64,000 nucleotides of DNA from Chitinophaga tropicalis (lineage in GTDB: Bacteria; Bacteroidota; Bacteroidia; Chitinophagales; Chitinophagaceae). A program made the position numbers and the translations under genes. The stretch's first letter is position 1. Every line of letters starts with the position of its first letter. The notes beneath the pieces were generated by a model, which saw nothing but the letters and a program-made list of their open reading frames with translations, ran no database searches and was not told the origin of the DNA. This document shows, piece after piece, positions 32,660-41,883 of this stretch. Where the stretch lies: assembly GCF_009758205.1 (NCBI RefSeq), contig NZ_WRXN01000010.1, positions 186,001 through 250,000 of the forward strand. Direction: 5' to 3'.

Positions 32660-32689
32660 TTTGATAATATCAAAAAAGAACTAGATTTG
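32660..32689 (+). promoter_or_regulatory. Promoter of pckA
   Basis: TTTG (32660-32663), an 18-base spacer and TAGATTTG (32682-32689) match the -33/-7 consensus, with a spacer one base shorter than usual. The leader to the ATG is about 20 bases. Confidence 0.6.
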
Positions 32690-32714
32690 CTTTATACACC
32701 AAAACAATCTTACT

Positions 32715-34316
32715 ATGCAAGTGAGCAGCGTAAGGAATCCTGTTGCCGACCTGTCAGCGTTAGGTATTGTGCAAACTAATCACGTTTATTTCCAGCAGGA
32801 TCCTGCAGAGCTGGTAATCCAGACAGTGAACCTTGGACAGGGAACGCTCACAGATAGCGGCGCCCTGGCCGTTAACACCGGCAAATTTACAGGCCGGGCT
32901 CCCAAAGATAAATTTATTGTGAAAGATGAGCTGACCGCTTCTACTGTGAACTGGAATGACTTTAATATTCCTATCGGCCCCGGCAGCTTTGACAGGCTCT
33001 ATGAGAGGATTACCCGCTATTTTACAGGAAAAGATGTATGGGTAAGGGATTGTCAGGCCTGTGCTGATCCCGCCTATCGTATCAATATCAGGGTGATCAC
33101 CGAAACTCCATGGGCCAGCCTGTTTGCCTACAACATGTTCTTACGCCCGTCTGAAGAGGAGCTGGAAGACATACATCCAGACTGGACCATTATCCAGGCA
33201 CCGGGCTGCCTGGCTGATCCGGCTACAGACGGCACCCGCCAGGAAAACTTTGCTGTGGTGAACTTTTCCCGCAGGATGATCCTTATTGGCGGTTCTGCTT
33301 ATACGGGGGAGATCAAAAAAGGGATCTTCACTATCCTTAATTATGTGCTACCACAGAACCATGGCGTTTTAAGCATGCACTGCTCTGCCAACCAGGGAGA
33401 AAAAGGAGATACTGCTATTTTCTTCGGGCTGAGTGGTACAGGTAAAACCACTCTCAGCGCTGATCCGCGCAGGAAACTGATCGGAGATGATGAACATGGC
33501 TGGGCGGCAAACGGCATCTTCAATTTTGAAGGCGGCTGTTATGCCAAGTGTATCAACCTGAGTGAAGAGGAAGAACCACAGATCTTCCACGCTGTCAGAG
33601 AAGGCGCATTGGTGGAGAATACCGGCTTTTATCCGGGTACCAACAGCGTTAATTATTCAGACAAGCATATTACAGAAAATACCAGGGTGTCCTATCCGCT
33701 GCATTACATCGATAATGCGCTGATCCCTTCTACTGCCGGTATACCTAAAAATATTTTCTTCCTTACCTGCGACGCCTACGGCGTACTACCGCCAATATCC
33801 CGGCTCACGCCGGAACAGGCCATGTACCAGTTCATCTCAGGTTATACTGCCCGTGTAGCAGGTACAGAAACAGGAGTTACAGAACCTGTCACCACCTTCA
33901 GCACCTGTTTTGGCGCACCTTTCCTCCCGCTGCATCCTGTTCAGTATGCGTCCATGCTGGGAGAAAAACTGCGCGATAACAATGTACAGGTATGGATGAT
34001 CAACACCGGCTGGACAGGCGGGCCTGCAGGTACCGGTCAACGTATCAGGCTGACATATACCCGTGCTATGGTGACTGCCGCACTGAACGGACAACTGGAA
34101 AAGCTGGCCTATAAGGACCATCCTGTATTTGGCGGCTCCATTCCGGAATCCTGTCCCGGCGTACCTGCCTCAATCCTTGATCCGCGCAATACCTGGACAG
34201 ATAAAGAGGCATACGACAGGCAGGCAAAAGACCTGGCAGAACAGTTTGTCCGCAACTTTGAAAAATATGCCGGACATGCCAACCCCGAAATTTTATCTGC
34301 GTCTCCGAGAATTTAA
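32715..34316 (+). CDS. pckA: Phosphoenolpyruvate carboxykinase (ATP)
   Basis: Converts oxaloacetate plus ATP to phosphoenolpyruvate for gluconeogenesis; it may also run in the reverse direction under anaerobic conditions. The 533-residue protein has the ATP-dependent form's hallmarks: TGRAPKDKFIV, the P-loop GLSGTGKTTLSAD at about 238-250, GDDEHGWA, and TFSTCFGAPFLPLHP. The ATP-type call rests on overall length and these motifs. It stands alone on the plus strand, with its own promoter and no close neighbour. It opposes citrate synthase and pepP metabolically but is not linked to them by position. Confidence 0.96.
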   Translation: MQVSSVRNPVADLSALGIVQTNHVYFQQDPAELVIQTVNLGQGTLTDSGALAVNTGKFTGRAPKDKFIVKDELTASTVNWNDFNIPIGPGSFDRLYERITRYFTGKDVWVRDCQACADPAYRINIRVITETPWASLFAYNMFLRPSEEELEDIHPDWTIIQAPGCLADPATDGTRQENFAVVNFSRRMILIGGSAYTGEIKKGIFTILNYVLPQNHGVLSMHCSANQGEKGDTAIFFGLSGTGKTTLSADPRRKLIGDDEHGWAANGIFNFEGGCYAKCINLSEEEEPQIFHAVREGALVENTGFYPGTNSVNYSDKHITENTRVSYPLHYIDNALIPSTAGIPKNIFFLTCDAYGVLPPISRLTPEQAMYQFISGYTARVAGTETGVTEPVTTFSTCFGAPFLPLHPVQYASMLGEKLRDNNVQVWMINTGWTGGPAGTGQRIRLTYTRAMVTAALNGQLEKLAYKDHPVFGGSIPESCPGVPASILDPRNTWTDKEAYDRQAKDLAEQFVRNFEKYAGHANPEILSASPRI

Positions 34317-34470
34317 CTATATTGAGTGCTCCGAGCCTGCCTTTAAAATTTCCACTACTATTTACAAGTTCTGATCAACACAGGTTTTGCCTGTAGCAAA
34401 ACAAGTTGCCTGTCAGATATGGCCCTGCGGACTATACCGCTCTTACATTATTTGAGCACGGGGAACTTGT

Positions 34471-34503
34471 TTTGCAGAACTTGAAAGGAATTGACTACCT
34501 TTG
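34471..34503 (+). promoter_or_regulatory. Promoter of folD, with almost no leader
   Basis: TTTG (34471-34474), a 21-base spacer and TACCTTTG (34496-34503). The ATG of folD begins four bases later, so transcription should start at or next to the first codon. Confidence 0.65.
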
Positions 34504-34506
34504 CGC

Positions 34507-35394
34507 ATGCAAATTTTAGACGGTAAACTCGTTTCAGCGGCCGTTAAGGCGCAATTAGCAGATAAGGTAACTGAATTGAAGGCTCTTGGCAAAAAGGTAC
34601 CCCACCTGGCAGCCATCCTGGTTGGCGATAATCCCGCCAGCGAAACATATGTAGCTTCCAAGGTGAAATCCTGCGCAGAAATCGGCTATCACTCCACTCT
34701 CCTGCGATTCGATGCAAAAATCTCTGAAAAACATTTGCTGGACAACATTACCATGCTGAATGAAAATGCAGAGATAGATGGTATTCTTGTTCAACTTCCT
34801 CTTCCAAAACATATCAGCGAAGAACTGGTGATCAACACCATAGATCCCAGCAAAGACGTGGATGGTTTCCATCCTGTTAATGTGGGTAAAATGGTTAGCG
34901 GATTACCCGCTTTCATTCCTGCTACTCCTTATGGTATTATGCTGATGCTGGAACATTACAATGTTCCCACCAAAGGCAAACATGCCGTAGTGATAGGCCG
35001 CAGCCACATTGTAGGTACTCCGATGAGCATCCTGCTGAGCCGTAACAGCAACCCGGGCAACTGTACCGTTACGCTGACCCACTCACAGACTACTAACCTG
35101 AAAGAGATATGCCAGCAGGCTGATATTATTGTAGCAGCTATAGGCCGTCCTGAGTTCGTTACTGCCGACATGGTGAAAGAAGGTGCTGTGATCATTGACG
35201 TGGGCATCAACCGTGTACCGGACGCGACCAAAAAGAGCGGATTTAAACTGGTGGGCGATGTAAACTTCAATGACGTAGCTTCCAAATGCAGCTATATTAC
35301 CCCGGTTCCAGGTGGCGTTGGGCCGATGACCATCGCAGCATTGCTTAAAAATACTTATCATGCCTCCGTTGGGCAGAAAGTAAATATGAACTAA
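34507..35394 (+). CDS. folD: Bifunctional methylenetetrahydrofolate dehydrogenase / methenyltetrahydrofolate cyclohydrolase
   Basis: Interconverts methylene-, methenyl- and 10-formyl-tetrahydrofolate for purine and methionine pathways. The 295-residue protein has family motifs: ILVGDNPASETYVASKVKS (with the catalytic Lys-type region), GILVQLPLPKH, DVDGFHPVNVGKM, AVVIGRSHIVGTPMSILL and TPVPGGVGPMTIAALL. The frame opens with a TTG at 34501, but that TTG is part of the -7 box; the ATG at 34507 is the expected start. The gene has a terminator at 35472 downstream. Purine synthesis also involves purS and guaB in this window, but they are not adjacent. Confidence 0.96.
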   Translation: MQILDGKLVSAAVKAQLADKVTELKALGKKVPHLAAILVGDNPASETYVASKVKSCAEIGYHSTLLRFDAKISEKHLLDNITMLNENAEIDGILVQLPLPKHISEELVINTIDPSKDVDGFHPVNVGKMVSGLPAFIPATPYGIMLMLEHYNVPTKGKHAVVIGRSHIVGTPMSILLSRNSNPGNCTVTLTHSQTTNLKEICQQADIIVAAIGRPEFVTADMVKEGAVIIDVGINRVPDATKKSGFKLVGDVNFNDVASKCSYITPVPGGVGPMTIAALLKNTYHASVGQKVNMN

Positions 35395-35471
35395 GGGTCC
35401 AATTCATTATAACAAAACATAGCAACTGATTTACTTCAGTTTTTTGTTTGAATCATATTCACAATCAATCC

Positions 35472-35516
35472 AAACGCTTAATGTCAGACGCAGCTGCGCT
35501 TTGCATTAAGCGTTTT
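35472..35516 (+). terminator. Terminator of folD, overlapping the queE promoter region
   Basis: AAACGCTTAATG pairs with CATTAAGCGTTT over a 20-base loop with an inner CAGCTG; T residues follow. The queE -7 box begins four bases later, so the end of one unit and the start of the next are packed together. Confidence 0.65.
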
Positions 35517-35519
35517 GCT

Positions 35520-35527
35520 TAATTTTG
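35520..35527 (+). promoter_or_regulatory. -7 promoter box of queE
   Basis: TAATTTTG matches TAnnTTTG and ends five bases before the queE ATG. A TTTG lies 16 bases upstream, closer than usual. Confidence 0.45.
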
Positions 35528-35531
35528 CATT

Positions 35532-36161
35532 ATGTCAGTCATTACAACAGATACATTCACAACCGTTCAGCTGCCGGTCATGGAACGCTTCTACACCATA
35601 CAGGGTGAGGGCAATTACCAGGGCAGGGCTGCATATTTCATACGCCTGGGCGGCTGCGACGTAGGTTGCCACTGGTGTGATGTAAAAGACAGCTGGGATG
35701 CTTCCCGACATCCGCTTATCTCTGTGGCAGACCTGGCTACAGAGGCGGCCAGGTACCCGGGCCGCATTGCGGTTATAACCGGCGGCGAGCCCCTTATGCA
35801 CAACCTGGACGCCCTTACAGCCGCCCTGCATGAAGAAGGCTTCCGTACACATATTGAAACATCCGGCTCTTCCCCGCTAAGCGGCAATTTTGACTGGATC
35901 ACCCTTTCTCCCAAAAAATTCAAAGCGCCTCTCCCTGAGATCTGCGGACTGGCCAATGAACTTAAGGTAGTGATCTTCAATAAATCTGACTTTGCCTGGG
36001 CCGAAAAATATGCCGCACTGGCTAACCCTGATTGTAAACTCTATATTCAGCCGGAATGGGACCGCGCCCAGCAGATCACTCCGCTGATCATTGATTATGT
36101 AAAAGATAATCCCCAATGGCAACTCTCCCTGCAGGTACATAAATACATTAATGTGCCCTGA
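35532..36161 (+). CDS. queE: 7-carboxy-7-deazaguanine synthase
   Basis: Radical SAM enzyme that makes 7-carboxy-7-deazaguanine for queuosine. It has 209 residues, and the cluster cysteines are in a CX3CX2C arrangement, Cys42, Cys46 and Cys49 (CDVGCHWC). A glycine-rich SAM motif (VITGGEPLMHNL) and HIETSGSSPL follow. The N-terminal QGEGNYQGRAAYFIRLGGC is typical. The pathway's tgt is at 21418 in the same window, but no queC, queD or queF gene is visible here. It has its own -7 box and is probably monocistronic. Confidence 0.94.
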   Translation: MSVITTDTFTTVQLPVMERFYTIQGEGNYQGRAAYFIRLGGCDVGCHWCDVKDSWDASRHPLISVADLATEAARYPGRIAVITGGEPLMHNLDALTAALHEEGFRTHIETSGSSPLSGNFDWITLSPKKFKAPLPEICGLANELKVVIFNKSDFAWAEKYAALANPDCKLYIQPEWDRAQQITPLIIDYVKDNPQWQLSLQVHKYINVP

Positions 36162-36244
36162 TCAGTGTAAGCACCTGCCACACATCATCTTAAAAATTAC
36201 ATTTGTGGATTTTTTCATATATTGGCCTGCCCAATCCTCCTGAT

Positions 36245-38140
36245 ATGAATAAGATCCTCCTAGTACTGAGTTGTCTTGTGTTTTGCCTGGATATGAGTGC
36301 CCAGGTGGTAACATATGAAAATGCGAAAAAGAAAGCGCAGAAAAGTTTTGATAATGCCCAGATGGCCGTCCGGGAATACAGGCTGGCAGATGCGATAGAT
36401 CTTCTGCAGGATGCCGTACGGACAGAACCCGGCTTTACAGATGCCTTCGGACAAATGACCATCACTTATGTAGAACTGAAAAAATATAAGGATGCGATTG
36501 CCAGCTTCGAAACACTGAAACAACTGGACAGCGGCGCTACCAGACCAGCACTGATGGCCTATTCCAAGGCCCTGGCAGGAGAAGGACGCTTTAAAGAGGC
36601 GCTGGCTAAGATAGAACTGTATATCTCTACTGCTAAAATAAAGAGTGAAAAAGCAGAAGCCCTCAGAGTCCAATATACCTTTGCCGCCGAAGCAGCGTCC
36701 AAACCGGTGCCTTTCAAACCCCATAACCTGGGAGACAGCATCAACACCAAAGATCCGGAATACTTCCCTTCGCTTACCATAGATAACCGTACCCTTATTT
36801 TTACCAGGCGTGTAAATGGTAAGAATGAAGATTTCTATGTATCTGAGAAAGACGACAGCCTGGGCTGGATGCCGGCCGTAAGTATTGGTCAGCCGGTCAA
36901 CTCCTCCACCAACAACGAAGGAGCACAGAATATCTCCCAGGACGGGAACATGCTGGTATTTACCGGCTGTGATTTTCCAGGGGGCAGAGGCAGTTGTGAT
37001 ATTTATTACTCTGTGCGTACAGAAGAAGGATTGTGGGTAGAACCTATCAATATGGGCTCTCCTATCAACACGCGTGACTGGGAATCGCAGCCCTGCCTGT
37101 CTGCCGATAAATCTACCCTCTACTTTGCCCGGGAAACTGCAGATGCAGGCGCTGAGATCTTCATGAGTAAATTACAGCCTAACGGAAGGTGGGGATTTCC
37201 TGAAAGACTGGGCCCAAACATCAATACGCCTGGCCGTGAAACCACACCGTTCATACATCCTGACAACCAGACATTATACTTTGCCTCTAACGGGCATCCC
37301 GGATTTGGCGGTATGGATATCTTTTATTCCCGCCGTCAGGCCGATGGCAGCTGGGGACCAGCTATCAATCTCGGATACCCTATCAATACTGTAGATGAAG
37401 AAGCCAGCCTGGTAGTAGCTTCTGATGGCAAGACCGCCTATTATGCTTCTGACAGGGCTGACAGCCGCGGACAACTGGATATCTACAGCTTTGAGCTTTA
37501 TCCTGAAGCAAGACCGCTGAAAACATTGTACGTAAGAGGTTATGTATATGATGCTAAAACACAGCGCCGTCTTGTAGCTGACGTAGAGCTGATAAACCTT
37601 GCCACCGGTCTGAACGTAGCGACCATCCGCAGTGATAAAATGGGTAATTACCTGGTACCACTGCCGGTAGGGAAAGATTATGCGTTCAGTGTAAATAAGA
37701 AAGGTTATCTCTTCTTCTCTGATAACTTCTCATTGAAGAGCTCCAGCCAGGACAGTTCTTTTGAAAGGAACATTGCCCTGCAGCCACTGGATACCAGCGC
37801 TGTACTTGTATTACATAATATCTTCTTCGATACCAGGCAGTATACGCTTAAAATAGAATCTGTTACTGAGCTGAACCGCCTGGTAAACCTGATGAAGGAA
37901 AATCCGACGCTTGTCACAGAGATTGGCGGCCATACGGATGATGTAGGTAATGATAAAGACAACCAGCTGTTGTCTGAACGCCGTGCACAGGCTGTAGTGA
38001 AATACCTGGTAGAGAAGGGCATTCAGCCGGAACGCCTGCAGGCTAAGGGTTATGGCGAATCGGTACCGGTAGCTGAAAATACAACTGAAGCAGGAAGGGC
38101 ACAAAACAGGAGAACAGAATTCAAGATACTTAAACTATAA
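36245..38140 (+). CDS. PorE-like outer-membrane protein: TPR, beta-propeller, regulatory-like and OmpA domains
   Basis: 631-residue predicted T9SS accessory or cell-wall anchor protein. A signal peptide (MNKILLVLSCLVFCLDMSA-Q) is followed by TPR-like helices (about 20-155, AVREYRLADAIDLLQDAV, YVELKKYKDAIASFETL). Six PD40-like propeller segments follow to about 420 (DNRTLIFTRRVNGKNEDFY, DKSTLYFARETADAGAEIF, DNQTLYFASNGHPGFGGMDIFYS). A carboxypeptidase-regulatory-like domain (VRGYVYDAKTQRRLVADVEL) and a C-terminal OmpA domain (TEIGGHTDDVGNDKDNQLLSERRA) bind peptidoglycan. This is the domain order of PorE of Porphyromonas. The frame opens at 36203, but the ATG at 36245 gives the signal peptide. 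A shared terminator follows. PorE identity is by domain order only. Confidence 0.88.
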   Translation: MNKILLVLSCLVFCLDMSAQVVTYENAKKKAQKSFDNAQMAVREYRLADAIDLLQDAVRTEPGFTDAFGQMTITYVELKKYKDAIASFETLKQLDSGATRPALMAYSKALAGEGRFKEALAKIELYISTAKIKSEKAEALRVQYTFAAEAASKPVPFKPHNLGDSINTKDPEYFPSLTIDNRTLIFTRRVNGKNEDFYVSEKDDSLGWMPAVSIGQPVNSSTNNEGAQNISQDGNMLVFTGCDFPGGRGSCDIYYSVRTEEGLWVEPINMGSPINTRDWESQPCLSADKSTLYFARETADAGAEIFMSKLQPNGRWGFPERLGPNINTPGRETTPFIHPDNQTLYFASNGHPGFGGMDIFYSRRQADGSWGPAINLGYPINTVDEEASLVVASDGKTAYYASDRADSRGQLDIYSFELYPEARPLKTLYVRGYVYDAKTQRRLVADVELINLATGLNVATIRSDKMGNYLVPLPVGKDYAFSVNKKGYLFFSDNFSLKSSSQDSSFERNIALQPLDTSAVLVLHNIFFDTRQYTLKIESVTELNRLVNLMKENPTLVTEIGGHTDDVGNDKDNQLLSERRAQAVVKYLVEKGIQPERLQAKGYGESVPVAENTTEAGRAQNRRTEFKILKL

Positions 38141-38155
38141 ACTGAAGTTTTTCTT

Positions 38156-38202
38156 AAAAAGAAAGAGGCTGTATTCTTATGTGATACAGCCTCTTTCTTT
38201 TT
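38156..38202. terminator. Bidirectional terminator between the PorE-like and phosphatase genes
   Basis: AAAAAGAAAGAGGCTGTAT pairs with ATACAGCCTCTTTCTTTTT around a nine-base loop. It overlaps the stop codon of the minus-strand gene at 38201. Confidence 0.9.
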
Positions 38203-39010
38203 AATAGTCTTTCAGTTGTGTTTTCAGTATTGAATCCAATTCCTGCGGACTACGCTTATAATTATACTGGAACATAGCTGGCAGCCAGTCGCCATACATA
38301 GGATTAGGCAATACTATGAACCGGTTACCGAAATCGGCCGCTGATTGCTGCGTTACCTTCTCACGTTCTGTAACAGGCTGTTTATCAAAAATGGCTGCAA
38401 AATCACTCAGGTTATCTCCCATCAATAAAATGATCTGATGTGTCTGTGCTACCTGCTGACGGCGGCTTTCCTTACCGGAAGTGGTAGTTTTCAGAAGCAG
38501 GTGCTCATTGTCTGCATCCGGGAACTGCCAGTGCTGCAGGTTCTTCAGCGTGGAAGTACGTTCTGTTTCCGCCCTGTTGGTGATATAAAAAACGCGTACA
38601 CCTTTTGAAGCAGCATATTTCAGGAAAGACAGCGCTCCCGGAACGGTATCTGCCGCGGCTTTATCTGTCCATTCAGTCCATGTTTTATCAGCATATGCCT
38701 GTCCGCGTAAAGAAGTGTGTACAGTATACGGACTGTTGTCAAGAATGGTTTCATCAATATCTGTAACTATTGCCACCGGCTTATTACCGGGATGTTGCAG
38801 GTTTTCATCCAGCCGCACCTTTGCGATATTATAAGCCTGGAAACACAACGCTTTATATTCAGCCGCCTTTTGCTGCCACAGAGCCGCCCAGGCCGGCCCA
38901 TAAGGCACCAGGGTTGTTGACGGGGCCTGGGATGTAACGGGCCTGGTGCTTTTGCATGCAGCCATACCTGCAATTAATGTACATGTGAGTAAAAAGTTAT
39001 TCAGGCGCAT
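38201..39010 (-). CDS. Acid phosphatase / 5'-nucleotidase, lipoprotein e(P4) family
   Basis: 269-residue HAD-superfamily class C phosphatase, probably a periplasmic or surface lipoprotein. It starts MRLNNFLLTCTLIAGMAACKS, where MAAC is a lipobox-like site with Cys19. HAD motif I reads VTDIDETILDNSPY, with both catalytic Asp residues. Motif II is FYITNRAETER, and a late ILLMGDNLSDF gives the metal-binding Asp. In Haemophilus this family dephosphorylates NMN and hexose phosphates and helps take up nicotinamide riboside; a scavenging role is likely here. The frame opens 78 codons earlier in a stretch opposite dprA, so I take the ATG ending at 39010. It is divergent from dprA. Confidence 0.9.
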   Translation of the reverse strand: MRLNNFLLTCTLIAGMAACKSTRPVTSQAPSTTLVPYGPAWAALWQQKAAEYKALCFQAYNIAKVRLDENLQHPGNKPVAIVTDIDETILDNSPYTVHTSLRGQAYADKTWTEWTDKAAADTVPGALSFLKYAASKGVRVFYITNRAETERTSTLKNLQHWQFPDADNEHLLLKTTTSGKESRRQQVAQTHQIILLMGDNLSDFAAIFDKQPVTEREKVTQQSAADFGNRFIVLPNPMYGDWLPAMFQYNYKRSPQELDSILKTQLKDY

Positions 39011-39023
39011 AAAGAGTAGGATG

Positions 39024-39031
39024 TATATTTG
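39024..39031 (+). promoter_or_regulatory. -7 promoter box of dprA
   Basis: TATATTTG, 31 bases before the dprA start codon and divergent from the phosphatase start. Confidence 0.4.
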
Positions 39032-39062
39032 TAAATTGTTGTTGACCTCAAAAGTAACGAAT

Positions 39063-40169
39063 ATGCAGGAGGAAGTACGCCACCAGTTGGCCCTCACATT
39101 AATACCACACATCGGGGATGTTTTGTTAAAAAAGCTGCTTGCCCGTTTTGGAAGCGCCGGTGCTGTTTTTAAAGCTGCAAAATATGAGCTGGAGAACATC
39201 ACAGAGATTGGCGCAGTCAGAGCTGCGGCTATCAGGAAATTCAATGGTTATGGCCGCGTAGACAAAGAGATCGCTTTCATGGAAAAGTATGGTATACGCC
39301 CGGTATTCTATACCGGCGCTGATTATCCTGAACGGTTGCGTCATTGCCCGGACAGCCCGGTGTTATTGTATTATAAAGGAAATGCAGATCTGAATGCCGC
39401 GCGTATTGTAAGTGTGGTAGGCACCCGTGCTCCGGGAGAATATGGCAAAACGGTATGCATGCAGCTGGTAGAGCAGCTGGCAGTGCATAATGTGACTGTA
39501 ATAAGCGGAATGGCTTATGGTATTGATATTATTGCGCATCAGACCTCATTGCAACATGAGACACCTACAATAGGTGTACTGGCGCATGGGCTGGACAGGC
39601 TTTATCCACCGTCTCATAAAGCAACGGCTGCCAGGATGCTTGATAATGGAGGGTTGCTCACTGAGTTTATGAGCGGCACCCAGCCGGACAGACAGAATTT
39701 TCCCCGCCGCAACCGTATTGTTGCCGGCCTGGCAGATGCTACTATTGTAGTAGAAAGCGGGATAAACGGGGGTTCTCTCATTACTGCCGATATAGCCAAC
39801 AGTTACAACAGGGATGTGTTTGCAATTCCCGGCCGTATAGGAGACCCGCATGCTGCCGGCTGCCATCACCTGATAAGGACCCATCGCGCAGCGCTGATCA
39901 CCGGAGCGGAAGATATTATTACTTCAATGGGGTGGGAAGAACAGCAAAGGGTTAGTCCTCCGCCGCAGCAACAGTTGTTTGTAGAGCTGAGCAATGAAGA
40001 ACAACATATTACGTCACTGTTCTGTGGCGCTGCAGATAAACATATAGACGAGATCCGCAGGGAAAGCTATCTGCCTGTAAGCCAGGTCAATAGCCTTATT
40101 TTTCAGCTGGAAATGCATCATGTGCTGAAAAGCCTGCCAGGTCAGAAATACCAGTTAGCAAATTGTTAA
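39063..40169 (+). CDS. dprA: DNA-processing protein DprA
   Basis: Protects incoming single-stranded DNA and loads RecA during natural transformation. The 368-residue protein has an N-terminal helix-hairpin-helix (LTLIPHIGDVLLKKLLARFGS), the Rossmann-like DprA core with VVGTRAPGEYG, VISGMAYGIDIIAHQTSL, VLAHGLDRLYPPSH, DRQNFPRRNRIVAGLADATIVVES and IPGRIGDPHAAGCHHLIR, and a C-terminal winged-helix part (HITSLFCGAADKHIDEI). The core is intact. The frame opens 39 codons earlier in a region opposite the phosphatase gene, so the ATG at 39063 is chosen. Competence is not otherwise evident here; dprA is common in this phylum. Confidence 0.95.
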   Translation: MQEEVRHQLALTLIPHIGDVLLKKLLARFGSAGAVFKAAKYELENITEIGAVRAAAIRKFNGYGRVDKEIAFMEKYGIRPVFYTGADYPERLRHCPDSPVLLYYKGNADLNAARIVSVVGTRAPGEYGKTVCMQLVEQLAVHNVTVISGMAYGIDIIAHQTSLQHETPTIGVLAHGLDRLYPPSHKATAARMLDNGGLLTEFMSGTQPDRQNFPRRNRIVAGLADATIVVESGINGGSLITADIANSYNRDVFAIPGRIGDPHAAGCHHLIRTHRAALITGAEDIITSMGWEEQQRVSPPPQQQLFVELSNEEQHITSLFCGAADKHIDEIRRESYLPVSQVNSLIFQLEMHHVLKSLPGQKYQLANC

Positions 40170-40205
40170 CAAGGCTTACTATTTTTCTATTTGCTTAAAT
40201 AGGCG

Positions 40206-40213
40206 TACATTTG
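40206..40213 (+). promoter_or_regulatory. -7 promoter box of guaB
   Basis: TACATTTG, 36 bases ahead of the guaB start codon. A run of T (40182-40185) is at -33 distance but is not TTTG. Confidence 0.45.
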
Positions 40214-40249
40214 CGTGCAATTATTTAATAACTGACAAATAGTTGCATC

Positions 40250-41722
40250 ATGCCTGCCGGAAAATCAAAACCGAAATTTGTAGAGGACGGACTTACCTTT
40301 GATGACGTACTCCTGGTTCCAGCTTACTCTGAAGTATTGCCCAGAGACGTTAACATCACAACGCAACTTACCAAAAACTTACGCCTTAACATACCAATGG
40401 TGTCTGCCGCCATGGATACTGTTACTGAAGCCAACCTGGCCATTTCACTGGCTCGTCAGGGTGGCATTGGTATTCTGCATAAAAATATGAGCATTGAAAA
40501 ACAGGCGGAACTGGTGAGAAAAGTGAAGCGCAGTGAAAACGGCCTGATACTCGATCCAGTTACCCTGCATGCCAATGCAACTATAGGTGAAGCACTGAGG
40601 CTGATGAAAGAGAACAGCATCGGTGGTATTCCTATTGTTGATGATCATTCCAAACTGGTAGGTATCCTTACCAACCGCGACCTTCGCTTTGAGAAGAACC
40701 TCAAGCGCCTGGTAAGCGAGGTAATGACCTCGCAGAACCTGATCACAGCTCCTGAAGGGACAGATCTGAAGAAAGCAGAGAAAATACTTCAGCAGAACAA
40801 GATCGAAAAACTGCCTGTTGTAAGCAAGGGAGGCAAACTGGTAGGACTGATCACTTACAGGGACATCCTGCAGGTTTCCAGCTATCCGAACGCTGTGAAA
40901 GATGAATATGGCCGCCTGCTGGTAGGTGCTGCACTGGGTATTACTCCGGATGTGCTTGACAGGGCACAGGCGCTGATCAACGTTGGTGTTGACGTAGTTT
41001 GCCTGGACAGCTCCCATGGTCACTCCATTGCTGTTATTAACAGTCTGAAGAAACTTAAAAAGACATTCCCGAAACTGCAGGTGATAGCTGGTAACGTTGC
41101 TACCGGCGAAGGAGCGCTGGCACTGGCAGAGGCAGGTGCTGATGCTGTGAAAGTAGGTGTAGGCCCTGGTTCTATCTGTACTACCCGTGTAGTAACAGGA
41201 GCAGGTTTCCCTCAGCTATCTGCCGTTCTGAATGCTGCAGAAGCACTGAAAAAGACAGGTGTTCCGGTTATTGCAGATGGTGGTATCCGTTATACCGGCG
41301 ATATGGTGAAAGCCCTGGCAGCAGGAGCTTCCTGTATCATGGCAGGTTCCATCTTTGCAGGTGTGGAAGAAAGCCCCGGAGAGACTATCATTTACGAAGG
41401 CCGTAAATTCAAGTCCTATCGTGGTATGGGATCTCTGGAAGCAATGGTAGAAGGCAGCAAGGACCGCTATTTCCAGGAAGAAGATGATATCAAGAAACTG
41501 GTGCCGGAAGGTATTGTGGGCCGTGTTCCTTACAAAGGCATGCTTGCAGAAGTGATCCAGCAGTTTGTTGGCGGGCTTCGCGCCGGTATGGGTCTGACAG
41601 GTTCTAAAGATATGAAGGCACTGCAGGCTGCACAGTTCATTAAGATCTCTCCTGCTACTGTGAAAGAGAATCACCCGCATGATGTGGTGATCACAAAAGA
41701 AGCGCCGAACTACAGCAGATAA
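40250..41722 (+). CDS. guaB: Inosine-5'-monophosphate dehydrogenase
   Basis: Oxidises IMP to XMP, the committed step of guanine nucleotide synthesis. It has the normal 490-residue length. The catalytic Cys is at 310 in GPGSICTTRVVTGAG, and the flap follows the RGMGSLEAM and Arg-Tyr block (SKDRYFQEE) typical of bacterial IMPDH. A Bateman module of two CBS domains lies at about residues 97-215 (ATIGEALRLMKENSIGGIPIVDD, LKKAEKILQQNKIEKLPVV), which binds adenine nucleotides in other bacteria and regulates activity. It is preceded by its own -7 box and ended by a terminator at 41740. Confidence 0.97.
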   Translation: MPAGKSKPKFVEDGLTFDDVLLVPAYSEVLPRDVNITTQLTKNLRLNIPMVSAAMDTVTEANLAISLARQGGIGILHKNMSIEKQAELVRKVKRSENGLILDPVTLHANATIGEALRLMKENSIGGIPIVDDHSKLVGILTNRDLRFEKNLKRLVSEVMTSQNLITAPEGTDLKKAEKILQQNKIEKLPVVSKGGKLVGLITYRDILQVSSYPNAVKDEYGRLLVGAALGITPDVLDRAQALINVGVDVVCLDSSHGHSIAVINSLKKLKKTFPKLQVIAGNVATGEGALALAEAGADAVKVGVGPGSICTTRVVTGAGFPQLSAVLNAAEALKKTGVPVIADGGIRYTGDMVKALAAGASCIMAGSIFAGVEESPGETIIYEGRKFKSYRGMGSLEAMVEGSKDRYFQEEDDIKKLVPEGIVGRVPYKGMLAEVIQQFVGGLRAGMGLTGSKDMKALQAAQFIKISPATVKENHPHDVVITKEAPNYSR

Positions 41723-41739
41723 AATAAACTGAATAATAG

Positions 41740-41770
41740 AAAAGCCTCCCGGAATCCGGGAGGCTTTTTT
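41740..41770 (+). terminator. Terminator of guaB
   Basis: AAAAGCCTCCCGG-AAT-CCGGGAGGCTTTT gives a thirteen-pair stem with six T at its end. Confidence 0.9.
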
Positions 41771-41883
41771 CATATTAGTATAGTAAATGCGGGGATGTTT
41801 TCTTTAATCTGAAATATTCATCCATTATTAACATTCTACCCCTAATTTCGCTCTCTACAGCCCATATCACAAAACACAGATAT

